A stretch of 64,000 nucleotides of DNA from Monodelphis domestica (Eukaryota; Chordata; Mammalia; Didelphimorphia; Didelphidae): positions 13,603,255-13,667,254 of the forward strand of contig NC_077232.1 in NCBI RefSeq assembly GCF_027887165.1. The letters run 5' to 3'. Positions 24,797-35,081 of this stretch are shown piece after piece (positions within the stretch are counted from its first letter, which is position 1; every line of letters starts with the position of its first letter). Under the pieces are notes generated by a model. It was not told where the DNA came from and ran no database searches. It worked only from the letters and a program-made list of their open reading frames with translations. The position numbers and the translations under genes were made by a program.

Positions 24797-25180
24797 ATGG
24801 ACTTTTTTTTCCTTTTTTTAAAAAATTTTAAACATTATTTTATTTGGTCATTTCCATACATTATTCACTGGAAACAAAGATCATTTCCTTTTCCTCCCCT
24901 CCTCCCCTCCCATCACCTTTCCCTCTCCCATAGCCGACGCACGATTCCACTGGTTATCACATGTGTTCTTGACTTGAACCCATTTCCCTGTTGTTGGAAT
25001 TTGCATTATAGTGTTCATTTAGAGTCTCTCCTCAGTCATATCCCCTCCAACCCTGTAGTCAAGCAGTTGCTTTTCATCGGTGTTTTTACTTCCACAGTTT
25101 ATCCTCTGCTTGTGGATAGTGTTTTTAAGATCCCTGCAGATTGTTCAGGGACATTGCATTGACACTAATGGAGAAGTCCA

Positions 25181-27022
25181 TCACTTTCGATTGTACCACA
25201 ATGTATCAGTCTCTGTGAACAATGTTTTTTTGGTTCTGCTCCTTTCACTCTGCATCACTTCCTGGAGGTTGTTCCATTCTCCATGGAATTCCTCCACTTT
25301 ATTATTCCGTTTAGCACAATAGTATTCCATCACCAACATATACCACAATTTGTTCAGCCATTCCCCAATTGACGGGCATCCCCTCATTTTCCAATTTTTG
25401 GCCACCACAAAGAGCGCAGCTATGAATATTCTTGTACAAGTCTTTTTCCTTATTATCTCTTTGGGGTACAAACCCAGCAGTGCTATAGCTGGATCAAAGG
25501 GCAGACAGTCTTCTATCACCCTTTGGGCATAGTTCCAAATTGCCCTCCAGAATGGTTGGATCGATTCACAACTCCACCAGCAATGAATTCGTGTCCCCAC
25601 TTTGCCACATCCCCTCCAGCATTCATTACTTTGCATAGCTGTCATGTTAGCCAATCTGCTAGGTGTGAGGTGATACCTCAGAGTTGTTTTGATTTGCATC
25701 TCTCTGATTATAAGGGATGTAGAGCAATTTTTCATGTGCTTATTAATAGTTTTGATTTCTTTGGCTGTGAACTGCCTGTTCATATCCCTTGCCCATTTGT
25801 CAATTGGAGAATGGCTTGATTTTTTGTACAATTGATTTAGTTCTTTATAAATTTGAGAAATTAAACCTTTGTCAGAGGTTTTTATGAAGATTATTTCCCA
25901 ATTTGTTGCTACCCTTCTGATTTTGGTTACATTGGTTTTGTTTGTACAAAATCTTTTTAATTTGATGTAATCCAGATTATTTATTTTGCATTTTGTAACT
26001 CTTTCTAATTCTTGCTTGGTTTTGAAGTCTTTCCCTTCCCAAAGGTCTGACATGTATACTATTCTGTGTTCGCCTAATTTTCTTATAGTTTCCTTCTTTA
26101 TGTTCAAGTCATTCACCCATTTTGAATGTATCTTGGTGTAGGGTGTGAGGTGTTCATCTAAACCTAATCTTTCCCACACAGTCCTCCAATTTTCCCAGCA
26201 GTTTTTATGAAATAGTGGATTTTTGTCCCAAAAGCTGGGATCTTTGGGTTTGTCATATACTGTCTTGCTGAGGTTGCTTGCCCCCAGTCTATTCCACTGA
26301 TCCTCCTTTCTGTCTCTTAGCCAGTACCAAATGGTTTTGATGACCGCTGCTTTATAATATAGTCTGAGATCTGGGACTGCAAGACCCCTGTCCTTTGTAT
26401 TTTTTTTCATTATTTCCCTGGATATCCTTGGTCTTTTGTTCTTCCAAATGAACTTTGTTATGTTTTTTTCTAAATCAGTAAAAAAAAAATTTGGAAGTTC
26501 CATGGGTATGGCACTAAAGAGATAGATGAGTTTGGGTAGGATGGTCATTTTTGTTATATTGGCTCGTCCTACCCATGAGCAGTTAATGTTCTTCCAATTG
26601 CTCAAGTCTAGTTTTAGTTGTGTGGAAAGTGTTTTGTAGTTGTGTTCATATAGATCCTGTGTTTGTCTCGGGAGATAGATTCCTAAGTATTTTATTTTGT
26701 CTAAGGTAATTTTGAATGGGATTTCTCTTTCTAGTTCTTGCTGCTGAGCTGTGTTGGAATTATATAGAAATGCTGATGACTTATGTGGGTTTATTTTGTA
26801 TCCTGCAACTTTGCTAAAGTTGTTGATTATTTCGATTAGCTTTTTGGTTGAATCTCTAGGATTCTTTAAGTCGACCATCATGTCATCTGCAAAGAGTGAT
26901 AATTTGGTCTCCTCCTTGCCTATTTTAATGCCTTCAATTTCTTTTTCTTCTCTAATTGCTACTGCTAGTGTTTCTAATACAATGTCAAATAATAGAGGTG
27001 ATAATGGGCATCCTTGTTTCAC
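25181..27022 (-). pseudogene. L1-D ORF2, C-terminal two thirds of the reverse transcriptase
   Basis: This is the longest frame in the window: 613 codons beginning after the 4-base duplication at [20 protein letters not shown]. It includes the RT active-site FADDMM, the thumb region, KIHSKWVNDLNIKKE and the C-terminal CX3CX7HX4C cluster (CWRGC...H...C), and ends ...TDTLWYNRK. The frame is clean to the natural stop, so this is a recent copy. It lacks the endonuclease and the catalytic Asp of RT motif A, which lie in other frames to the right. Confidence 0.88.
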
Positions 27023-27177
27023 TCACTCCTGATCTTAATGGGAATGGATTTAGTTTATCCCCATTGCAGATGATATTAGCTGATGGTTTTAGATATATAC
27101 TGTTTATTATTTTTAGGAATGACCCTTCTATTCATATGCTTTCTAGTGTTTTTAGTAGGAATGGGTGTTGTATTTTA

Positions 27178-28518
27178 TCAAAGGCTTTTTTCTGCATCTA
27201 TTGAGATAATCCAGTGATTCTTGTTGGTTTGCTTGTTGATGTGGTCAATTATGTGGATAGTTTTCCTAATGTTGAACCAGCCCTGCATCCCTGGTATAAA
27301 TCCTACTTGATCATGGTGGATGACCCTTCTGATCACTTGCTGGAGTCTTTTTGCTAGTATCCTATTTAAGATTTTTGCATCTATATTCATTAGGGAGATT
27401 GGTCTATAGTTTTCTTTCTCTGTTTTTGGCCTGCCTGGCTTTGGAATTAGTACCGTGTTTGTGTCATAAAAGGAGTTTGGTAGAACTCCCTCTTTGCTTA
27501 TTATGTCAAATAGTTTGTATAGTATTGGGATTAACTGTTCTCTGAATGTTTGATAGAATTCACTGGTGAATCCGTCAGGCCCTGGGGATTTTTTCTTAGG
27601 AAGTTCTTTGATGGCCTGTTGGATTTGTTTTTCTGATATGGGATTATTTAAGAAAACTATTTCTTCTTCTGTTAGTCTAGGCAATTTATATTTTTGTAAA
27701 TATTCATCCATATCACCTAGGTTGGTGTATTCATTGCCATATAGTTGGGCAAAGTAGTTTTTAATGATTGCCTTAATTTCCTCTTCATTGGAGGTGAGAT
27801 CCCCCTTTTCATCCTTGATGCTGTTAATTTGCCTTCCTTCTTTCCTTTTTTTAATTAGATTAACCAGTACTTTGTCTATTTTGTCTGTTTTTTCAAAGTA
27901 CCAGCTTCTAGTCTTCTTTATTAGCTCAATAGTTCTGTCACTTTCGATTTTATTAATTTCTCCCTTAATTTTTAGGATCTCTAGTGTGGTTTTCTTCTGG
28001 GGGTTTTTAATTTGTTCGTTCTCAAGTTTTTTGATCTGCATTTCCAATTCCTTGATCTCTGTCCTCCCTAATTTGTTAATATATGTACTCAGGGATATGA
28101 ATTTTCCTCTAAGTACTGCCTTGGCTGCATCCCATAAGGTTTGAAAGGATGTTTTGCCGTTGTCATTTTCTTCAATGAAATTATTAATTGTTTCTATGAT
28201 TTCTTCTCTAACTATCTCATTTTGGAGTATCATATTATTTAATTTCCAATTAATTTTTGATTTGGCTCTCCATGTACCATTGTCGATCAATATTTTTATT
28301 GCCTTGAGATCTGACAAGGCTACATTTATTATTTCTGCTTTTCTGCATTTGAGTGCCATGTTTCTATGACCTAGTGTATGATCTGTTTTTGTGAATGTGC
28401 CATGTGGTGCTGAAAAGAAGGTGTATTCCTTTTTGTCCCTATTTATTTTTCTCCATATGTCTATTAATTCTAATTTTTCTAAGATTTCATTCACCTCTTT
28501 TACCTCTTTCTTGTTTAT
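27178..28518 (-). pseudogene. L1-D ORF2, N-terminal part without most of the endonuclease
   Basis: The element begins inside the endonuclease ([20 protein letters not shown]) because of 5' truncation. The frame continues through [32 protein letters not shown] (SDL in place of SDH), the linker, [33 protein letters not shown] and IISIDAEKS. It then leaves frame at an extra A in the run near 27190. The open frame extends upstream to 28626 through the flanking SINE, but that part is chance and not L1 protein. Confidence 0.85.
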
Positions 28519-28562
28519 TAATATGGACTTTTTAAAAGAGACTTTTAAAAAGTTAGCATATA

Positions 28563-28760
28563 GGGGGCAGCTGGGTAGTTCAGTGGATTGAGAGCCAGGC
28601 CTAGAGATGGGATTTCCTAGGTTCAAATCTGGCCTCAGACACTTCCTAGCTGTGTTACCCTGGGCAAGTCACTTGACCCCCATTCCCTAGCCCTTACCAC
28701 TCTTCTGCCTTGGAGCCAATACACAGTATTGACTCCAAGATGGAAGGTAAGGGTTTAAAA
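28563..28760 (+). mobile_element. tRNA-derived SINE, copy 1
   Basis: It begins GGGGGCAGCTGGGTAGTTCA and has an A-box-like start plus a B-box-like GGTTCAAATCTGG. It continues with the CACTTCCTAGCTGTG and GGGCAAGTCACTTGACCCCC segments and ends GGAAGGTAAGGGTTTA plus an A-run. The direct repeat AAAAGTTAGCA flanks it (28548-28558 and 28761-28771). It is a SINE of the type common in marsupials, mobilised by L1. Confidence 0.85.
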
Positions 28761-28771
28761 AAAAGTTAGCA

Positions 28772-29349
28772 GATTTCTATTAAAATCATTGTGCTAACAT
28801 ACATTTTTTAAATACCCACTGTTATGAGGAAGAGATAAGTTTAGTGGGAAAATGAAGGTTGCTGGGGATACTATGTACGAGGAATTGTTAAAAGTTTTGG
28901 GAAATGCAAGGAAATACAGAAAAGAGTTTGTTTTTAATGATCTAGGAATCTGATGGGGAAGAAGTACTGGGGGTGTCCTTGTCTAAGACACTAAGTTCCC
29001 TGTGAGTATGGATTTTACAAAAGAAATTATAATGCCAGATAGCAAAGATATATGAAAAAAAATTATGATTTAGTGGAGAAAAGATAAAATTACTTTTGAG
29101 GTAAGTTCATTATCTAGAATTCATGTTTGTTTCCTGGCCTTTCTGTTCTTCTATTGCTATGATTTGCTAGGGAAAAAGAGAAATTGAGTGCAGAAAGCTA
29201 AGAGAGCTCAGTATGAAGAATTTTAAGAGAGAATGATAACTTTGTCAAGTTCCAAATGCATAGCTCATTTTATGTTGATAATCAAGTATTGGGACATTAA
29301 TGAATCCTTCTTTCCCCAAGGAGTAATAAATTACTGTCCTTGCCTTCAG
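28772..29349 (+). other. V2R intron 3, unique 3' part
   Basis: No repeat was recognised. A pyrimidine-rich tract (TCCTTGCCTTCAG) precedes the exon 4 acceptor at 29348-29349. Confidence 0.55.
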
Positions 29350-29568
29350 CTCCACTACTATCTGAAGTGTGTCAATCCTGTCCCTGGTGCCAATGATGAA
29401 GTATGTGGGGATGAATCCAGGATCATGGCAGAGACATATGATGTCCTAAATTTTCAATTTTTTCCTGTTCCTATGGAGACACTGGTGAAAGTTGGAGAAA
29501 TCAGTCCTTTTAATAAGGGATTAATTATTAATGAAGAAGACATTGCTTGGCCAGAAGAGTTCCCTCAG
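29350..29568 (+). CDS. V2R gene 1, exon 4 (end of ligand-binding domain)
   Basis: Encodes 73 in-frame codons, LHYYLKCVNPVPGANDEVCG to ...IAWPEEFPQ. It holds the V2R exon 4 pattern: LHxxLK near the start, ETYDVLNFQFFP, LVKVGEISPF and EEDIAWP. The acceptor is TTCAG|CTC and the donor is CAG|GTAAGG at 29569, both phase 0, joining exon 3 and exon 5 without a frame break. There is no stop. This part closes the Venus-flytrap domain in the vomeronasal receptor. The intron before it is 22.5 kb, swollen by L1 insertions. Confidence 0.92.
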
Positions 29569-29974
29569 GTAAGGAATTAATTGGTGAATCATATGAGCTC
29601 CTAAGATGAGACTAATTGGACCTGTTATCTCTCAATATCTACTAAGAAGATAATTCCTCTTAAATTAGGATTCCCTTTAAGCTTTCTGGGACCAGGATGA
29701 CTTTCTAGTCTTTTGGGATACTGTCTCACATATCCTAAATCCCATTGATAATGGTTCAAAATGGGAATTAAAGTTTACATATCTTTTCCCCTATTTGAAA
29801 TGTTTGGGAGAAATCTCATATTATTGAGTCCATCCAGTGTACATTTTCCTTCCTGGAAAGGAATGTGACAAGGCCCATGGGCTCTGTCCCCAGTGATTCC
29901 AGAGAAGTATTTTCCCTCAAATTACCCAGAAATATGTCAAGAAACTGAAGCTCATGTTTAGCAGTTTGACTTTA
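29569..29974 (+). other. V2R intron 4, unique 5' part
   Basis: Non-coding. No repeat was recognised up to the L1-F fragment at about 29975. Confidence 0.5.
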
Positions 29975-30952
29975 TTGTAATGTATGGTGTGAGATTTTTG
30001 TCCATGCTTAGTTTCTGCCATACTGTTTTCCAGTTTTCCAGCAATTTTTGTCAAGTAGTGAATTCTTTCACCCAAAGTTTGCATTTTTGTGTTTATTGAA
30101 CACTAAGTGGTATGGACATTAACAGTAGTATGTTGATTACCTAATCTATTCTATTACCCATTACTTTATTTTTTAGCCAGGACCAGATTGTTTTGATGAT
30201 TAGTGCTTTATAGCATTGTTTGAGATTTGGTATAGGTAGACCTCCTTCCGTTATTTATTTTTTTCACCAATTCCCTTGATATTTTTGCCTTTCATTCTTC
30301 CAGATGAATTTTATTTTTTCTACTTCTACAAACTTTTAGGGATAGTTTTATTTGTATAGCACTGGATAGGTATATTATTTTAGGTAGGTTTATTATATTT
30401 ATTATATTGGTTTGACCTGTCAATGAGCAATTAGTATATTTTTTAACCCTTACCTTATGTCTTAGAATCAATACTACGTATTGTTTCCAAGGCATAAGAG
30501 TGCTAAAGACTAGGCACTAGGGGTTAAATAATTTGTCCAGAGTTACACATGTAGGAAGTATTTGTGACCACATGTAAACCTAGTACCTCCCATTTTTAGG
30601 TTTTGTTCTCAATCCACTGAGCTACCTAGCTGCCCCCTAGTAATTAGTATTTTCCCAATATTTTAGGTCTGACTTTATTTGTATGAAGAATATTTTATAT
30701 TTTTGTTCATTTAGTTGCAGAATTGTATTGTAGGTATTCCCCTAAATATTTTTTATTGTCTAGAGTTATTTTAATGTAATTTCCTTTTCTATATCTTGTT
30801 ATTGGGCTTCATAGGTAGTAAATAGAAATGCTGGTGATTTATGTGTATTTAATTTTTATCCTGAATGTTTGCTAAAGGTGTTAATTATTTCTATTAGTTT
30901 TTTGGTTGATTCTCTAGAGTTTTCTATGTATATCATCTGCAAAGAGTGATAA
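29975..30952 (-). mobile_element. L1-F, first part: old antisense LINE-1 fragment
   Basis: Diverged L1 ORF2 (minus strand), collinear with about 26120-26900 of L1-D. The 3' end is missing. It is interrupted by a SINE at 30443-30637 and then cut by an LTR at about 30953, and it resumes after the LTR further along the element. Confidence 0.75.
30443..30637 (-). mobile_element. tRNA-derived SINE, copy 2
   Basis: Same family as copy 1 in reverse orientation: AACCCTTACC at the left, GAGCTACCTAGCTGCCCCC at the right, diverged in the middle. The repeat AATTAGTATTTT lies on the right (30642-30653), with AATTAGTATATTTT on the left. It is inserted in L1-F, so it is younger than that L1. Confidence 0.8.
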
Positions 30953-31607
30953 CTCCACCCTGTTTAGTCTTTAGAATTTTAGCAACCAGGAATGTAGACA
31001 CCCTCACTTAAGGATTGAGTGTGGGGGAGTAAGATGACTCACGTGAGCAAGCAAGTGACAAATCAGAAACAACTGATTGACCCCCTGGGCTGTCCAAAGC
31101 CAAGTTTAAGCAACCATTGGTACATGTAAGACACAGGAAGAGATGTAAAGAACTGCCTTTATATTTCTCATGACTTCCTGTGAGAGGGGCTGGACTGTGG
31201 AACTTGCTCATGAAGGAACTTGAGTGTGAGACCTCAGACTGCTTCCCTTAGATAATAATGTAGTGAGTGATAAGGCTGACTCCCCTTGCCTTGGCTTTTC
31301 TGGAGAAATCAGCTTCTGGAAATGCCCATCTCTTGGGACCCCCTTTCCTTGGCTTTTCTGGAGGCAACAACCTCTGGAAAATCCCTTTGGCTGAGGCCTC
31401 TGAACTTATGCTGGGTTGAGACCAGGCTGTGGCAGCTATCTTTCCCTTTCCCCCTCTCTCTCTTCCCTCTTAATTTCTTCCTTCCATTATAAATAAACCA
31501 CCATAAAATTCTATTATGACTTGAGTATTTCATTGGGATTTATAATTTAAATCCCTGGAGACCAATTAAAATATATTCAATCTCAAGCATAAAATTTACC
31601 CCTAACA
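30953..31607 (+). mobile_element. Solo LTR (local family C), copy 1
   Basis: Matches the reverse complement of 57893-58640: a CTCCACCCTG start region, a shared CAGCCCAGGGGG-type block around 31080, AGACACAGGAAGAGATG, and the ACCCCTAACA end at 31607. AATAAA lies at 31491. The 5' edge is uncertain because no clean flanking duplication was found and the L1 text does not resume at the same point. It is an LTR fossil without an internal region. Confidence 0.7.
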
Positions 31608-33863
31608 GCAGATAGCTAGAAAAATATCTTCCAATAATTGGTATAATTTCTTCTTCATTTATTGTGATTTTACCTTTTTATTTTTTTGATACTAGTAATT
31701 TGGCTTTATTCTTTCTTTTTTGAAATCATGTTAGCTAATGATTAACATACTTTCTTTATTTTTTTATAAAACCAATGCCTTGTTTTATTTATTAGTTCAG
31801 TGTTTTTCTTACTTTCCATTTTATTAACCTCTTCTTTGATTTTAATGATTTCTAATTTGGTGTTTAATTTAATTTCACATTCCCATGTATGAATGTCCTC
31901 AATTCAGCCATATTGAAACCCTTAAGTTATTGCTTTGGGTTTTTATCCATCTTATGAATGTAGAATTTGCTTATTAAATTTTCTTTTTGGATCTGAGTTT
32001 TTGGTCCAGAATGTCTAAAATTCCTTATTTAATTAAATTCTGTTTCCCCTCATAGTATGAATTTCAGTCTTGCTGGGTATATAATTCGTGATTATAGTAC
32101 TAAACCTTTTGCCTTTTTAAATATCATATTTCATGACTTCCAAGCTTTTAAAATAGGGTCTGCTAGGTCCTGTGAAATACTGACTATGGTTCTCTGATAG
32201 TTGAATATTTTCCTTCTGAATACTTGTTATATACTTTTTTCTTGTTTTTGGAGATCTGGACTTGGGTAATAATAGTCCTGGGGTACTTTATTTGAGGATC
32301 TTTTTCAGGAAGTGATTGGTGGATTCTCTCAATTTCCATTATCTTCTCTTGCTCAAGGATATCAGCAAAATATTTCCATAGGATCTCTTATAATATGATG
32401 TCCAGGCTCACTTTCTGACTGTAACACTTAGGTATTCCAATGATTCTTAGATTATCTCTCCTTCTATTTTCCATGTCAGATATTTTTCTTGAGAGGCACT
32501 TTAGATTTTCCTCTATTTTTAATTTTTAAAATTTATCTCATTATTTCCTGATGTCATATGGATTCATTAACTCTTTGTATAATGTTAATTTTAACTTAAT
32601 GTCTAATATTCTTCCTTGAGTTTTTGTGCTTCCTTTTTCACTTGACTGATCCTACTTTTTAAAGAGTTTTTTCCCCTCAGTATTTTTTGGTTTGAATTTT
32701 CATTTTGTCCTCTCTATTCCTCAGGGTCTTCTTTTTTCAATGTGTTATTTTGTGTCCATTTTCTTTTTACTTATTTCATTTTATAGGGAGTTGCTTTCTT
32801 CAGGAGACTTTCCCCCCATTTATAGAGTTTTTCTGTCAAGTGTCTTATTATTTAATTTTTTGACTTGCCAAGTTCTTTCAGGCATTTTTTTGGGGGACAA
32901 AGCATCCTTTCACACTTTCCTCTGAAGCTTCACATGTTCCCTTTTAAAAATTATTGTTTTCTTTTGAGTTCATATTTTTATCTTTGCTGCCACTAAGATA
33001 ATTTTCTAAGATAAGGATTTTTTTTTTTGCTCATCTTCCTCCAGTTTTCTCATCTATATTTCGAGGGTCTTCTCAGTTCATGGGGTAGAGGGAGCACTGC
33101 TATAAATTGCAGAGTACTATTCTCTAAAATTTAGTGTAGGCTAGCCTGCCTTTGTTTCCCACATTGAGTCCAATGAGAATGTGGCTCTGTTAGCTTGCCA
33201 TAGGGAGGCTTGTTGCTGTTTTTGTCCAACCAGATTCAACACCCTGTGTTACCAGTTCCCTTATTGTTTTATGGGCTGGATGGGTCCCTACTCTGCTACT
33301 TCCTCTTCTTGCCAATTGCCTTTGGCTGGACAAACTACCCGCTCTGGGATTGACTGCTCAAGACACTCTTCTGTCATCTAGAATTGTGTTCCTTCCTGCC
33401 TTTGCCTTCAATGCCCCTGTTGAGTGGTTTAAGCTAGGCAGATTTCCCACTCGGTCACTCCATTGCTTTGGGATCTGCAGCCTCAGGCATTCTGTTGCCA
33501 TGTGGGGATGAGTAAGTTTTTGCAGTTTGCCAGTCCCCTACTCTGCTCCCTTTCTGCCTCAGGCACTCTGAAGCTAAGTGAGTTTTTGTAGCTTTCTTGT
33601 CCTCTTTTACTTCACTACCCCTTTCACATGGCCTACGTTGGCTGGGTTCCATTCCTTGCCCTCTCTGCCTGATATATGCATGTTGAATGGCTTGGACTGG
33701 GTCTGCTCCCTGGATAGAGCTTTGTGGCCTCTGGCAGAATCAAAGCATGTTGAACTGGTTTAAGTTCTTCCATTTCCCACAGATATTGGGCTGCCTTGGC
33801 TACTCTGTCTTCTTACCCCAATGAGACATCTTCCTTTGACTTTACATTGTTTTCAGGCAATTA

Positions 33864-33912
<49 letters not shown>

Positions 33913-33962
33913 TGTGTGTGTTGGAGGAGTGCATTATCTTTTTACTTTGTCATCTTAACTCC
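31608..33962 (-). mobile_element. L1-F, second part with ORF1 and 5'UTR
   Basis: Old antisense L1: linker of ORF2, then remnants of ORF1 (about 32000-32800) and 5'UTR ending near 33962 (CATCTTAACTC). It is badly eroded, and no long frame remains. A (TG)n tract lies near its 5' end. Confidence 0.65.
33867..33921 (+). repeat. (TG)n microsatellite
   Basis: About 27 TG units with one TA interruption, directly readable from the sequence. Confidence 0.95.
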
Positions 33963-34002
33963 CAGTATGCAACTCTCTTTTAGAGATTCTTAATTTAGAT
34001 AA

Positions 34003-34245
34003 GTTGGTGCAATGGACAGACTGCCTCGAGTCAAGAAGACCCCTTTCCTCAGTTCAGATTTATAGTCAGCGTTTTACTACTGCTATCACCCTGGGCAAGA
34101 TCCTTAACCCCATATGCCTCAATTTTTTCATATTTTAAAGTCAGTTGGAGTAGGAAATACTAAACTCATTCAAAACATCTTTACCAAGAAAATTCCAAGA
34201 AGAGCTAGGAAGAGATGGACACAAATGAGAAACTGACACATCTCC
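34003..34245 (+). mobile_element. Older tRNA-derived SINE (MIR-like 3' region)
   Basis: The order is TGCAATGGACAGA, AGTCAAGAAGACCC, CAGTTCAGATTTA (B-box region), CACCCTGGGCAAGATCCTTAA, TGCCTCAATTTTTTCAT, GTTGGAGTAGGAAAT and ACCAAGAAAATTCC. This is the plan of a common marsupial SINE. It is diverged and has no clear flanking duplication. Confidence 0.7.
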
Positions 34246-34957
34246 AAATCTAAATGTTGTAGTTATGTCCTTTTCTAATGTAGATCATACATATATATGC
34301 ATACATACATACATATATATATATAGTTATATTCAGCTTCAGTTTTATTCTTCTGTGTCATTCAAAAAATCCTACCCTTTAATATTCTCCAGAATTAACT
34401 CTAAATGCCAGCCTCAAAAACAATGTAAACCAATCAAATCACCTGATTCTTAGATTCAATCATGCTGTATGGTTTAATTAAATTATTATATTATAACCTG
34501 TCTAAAGTTGTGACTCATTGAAACATTCAGGATTCTTCACCAAAAAAGAAAGAATAGGGACTATTTGGTGAAAAAGTTTCCCTCCACCAGCCTGGCCACT
34601 GAATTACTTCAGAAGTATTTGTAGAAAATGAAATGCACTTTGGAGATGTACAAGTATGATGTACTCGATGGAAAATGTGGCGGCCACATAAAAGTTTAAA
34701 AAATCAGGCACTTTATTGTGCTTTGTGGAGCATCTGTGTGTGACCATGACTTGGGCAAACATTGATTTGCAGCGATGGAAGAAAAAAGAAGGAAATTTCC
34801 ATTGAGATATATATCATTCTTGCTCGGAATCACTGAAAATCCTTATTCTAAATGCCTTCCTTGGGAGAGATCTGGAATCATCCTTGCCTCAGTGTATCTG
34901 TCTTTCATCTGTCATTCTTACCATGATATTTTCTCTCTTCTCTTGATGGAAACTCAG

Positions 34958-35081
34958 ACTCCAATTTCCATATGCAGTGTGAGCTGTGGCCCTGGTTTCA
35001 AGAAGATAATTCGTGAAAGGGAGCCCATATGCTGTTTCGACTGTACTCTGTGCTCTGACAGGGAAATTTCCAATCAGACAG
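34958..35081 (+). CDS. V2R gene 1, exon 5 (cysteine-rich NCD3G domain)
   Basis: A 124-bp exon, the usual size of V2R exon 5: 41 codons plus one base. It reads TPISICSVSCGPGFKKIIRE then CCFDCTLCSDREISNQT. The Cys pattern CSxSCGPGF...CCFDCTLC is the nine-cysteine linker that couples the flytrap domain to the membrane domain in family C receptors. The acceptor is CTCAG|ACT and the donor is ACAG|GTGGGT at 35082. It ends in phase 1, matching exon 6, and the split codon becomes GAT (Asp). There is no stop or frameshift. Confidence 0.94.

Larger units (their letters stand above)
24808..28522 (-). mobile_element. L1-D: young 5'-truncated antisense LINE-1
   Basis: A 3.7-kb L1 on the minus strand, with its T-rich (poly-A) tail near 24808-24833 and its 5' truncation inside ORF2 at 28522. 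It is flanked by the 11-base duplication ATGGACTTTTT at 24797-24807 and 28523-28533. It is very close in sequence to L1-B over shared parts and has the 640-base ORF2 segment that L1-B lacks. The truncation and duplication show an ordinary target-primed insertion. ORF2 is split by the same TGA and 4-base duplication as in L1-B, plus an extra A near 27190. Confidence 0.92.

Noticed and set aside
27764-28369. Long open frames on the strand opposite L1-D ORF2 (and the same opposite L1-B near 12000-13800)
   Set aside because: They are antisense shadows of the A-rich L1 ORF2. Several L1 copies show the same shadow at the same place, with no protein family match.
28519-28626. Extra N-terminus of the L1-D open frame ([13 protein letters not shown])
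   Set aside because: It is read through a SINE and flanking DNA by chance. The L1 starts at 28522.
28563-28640. tRNA gene suggested by A-box and B-box-like sequence
   Set aside because: It is the tRNA-derived head of a SINE with an A-tail and target duplication; the cloverleaf is not complete.
30953-31607. Exact 4-bp target duplication for the family C copy 1
   Set aside because: No convincing direct repeat was found at its edges, and the L1 text does not continue at the same point, so the left edge is only approximate.
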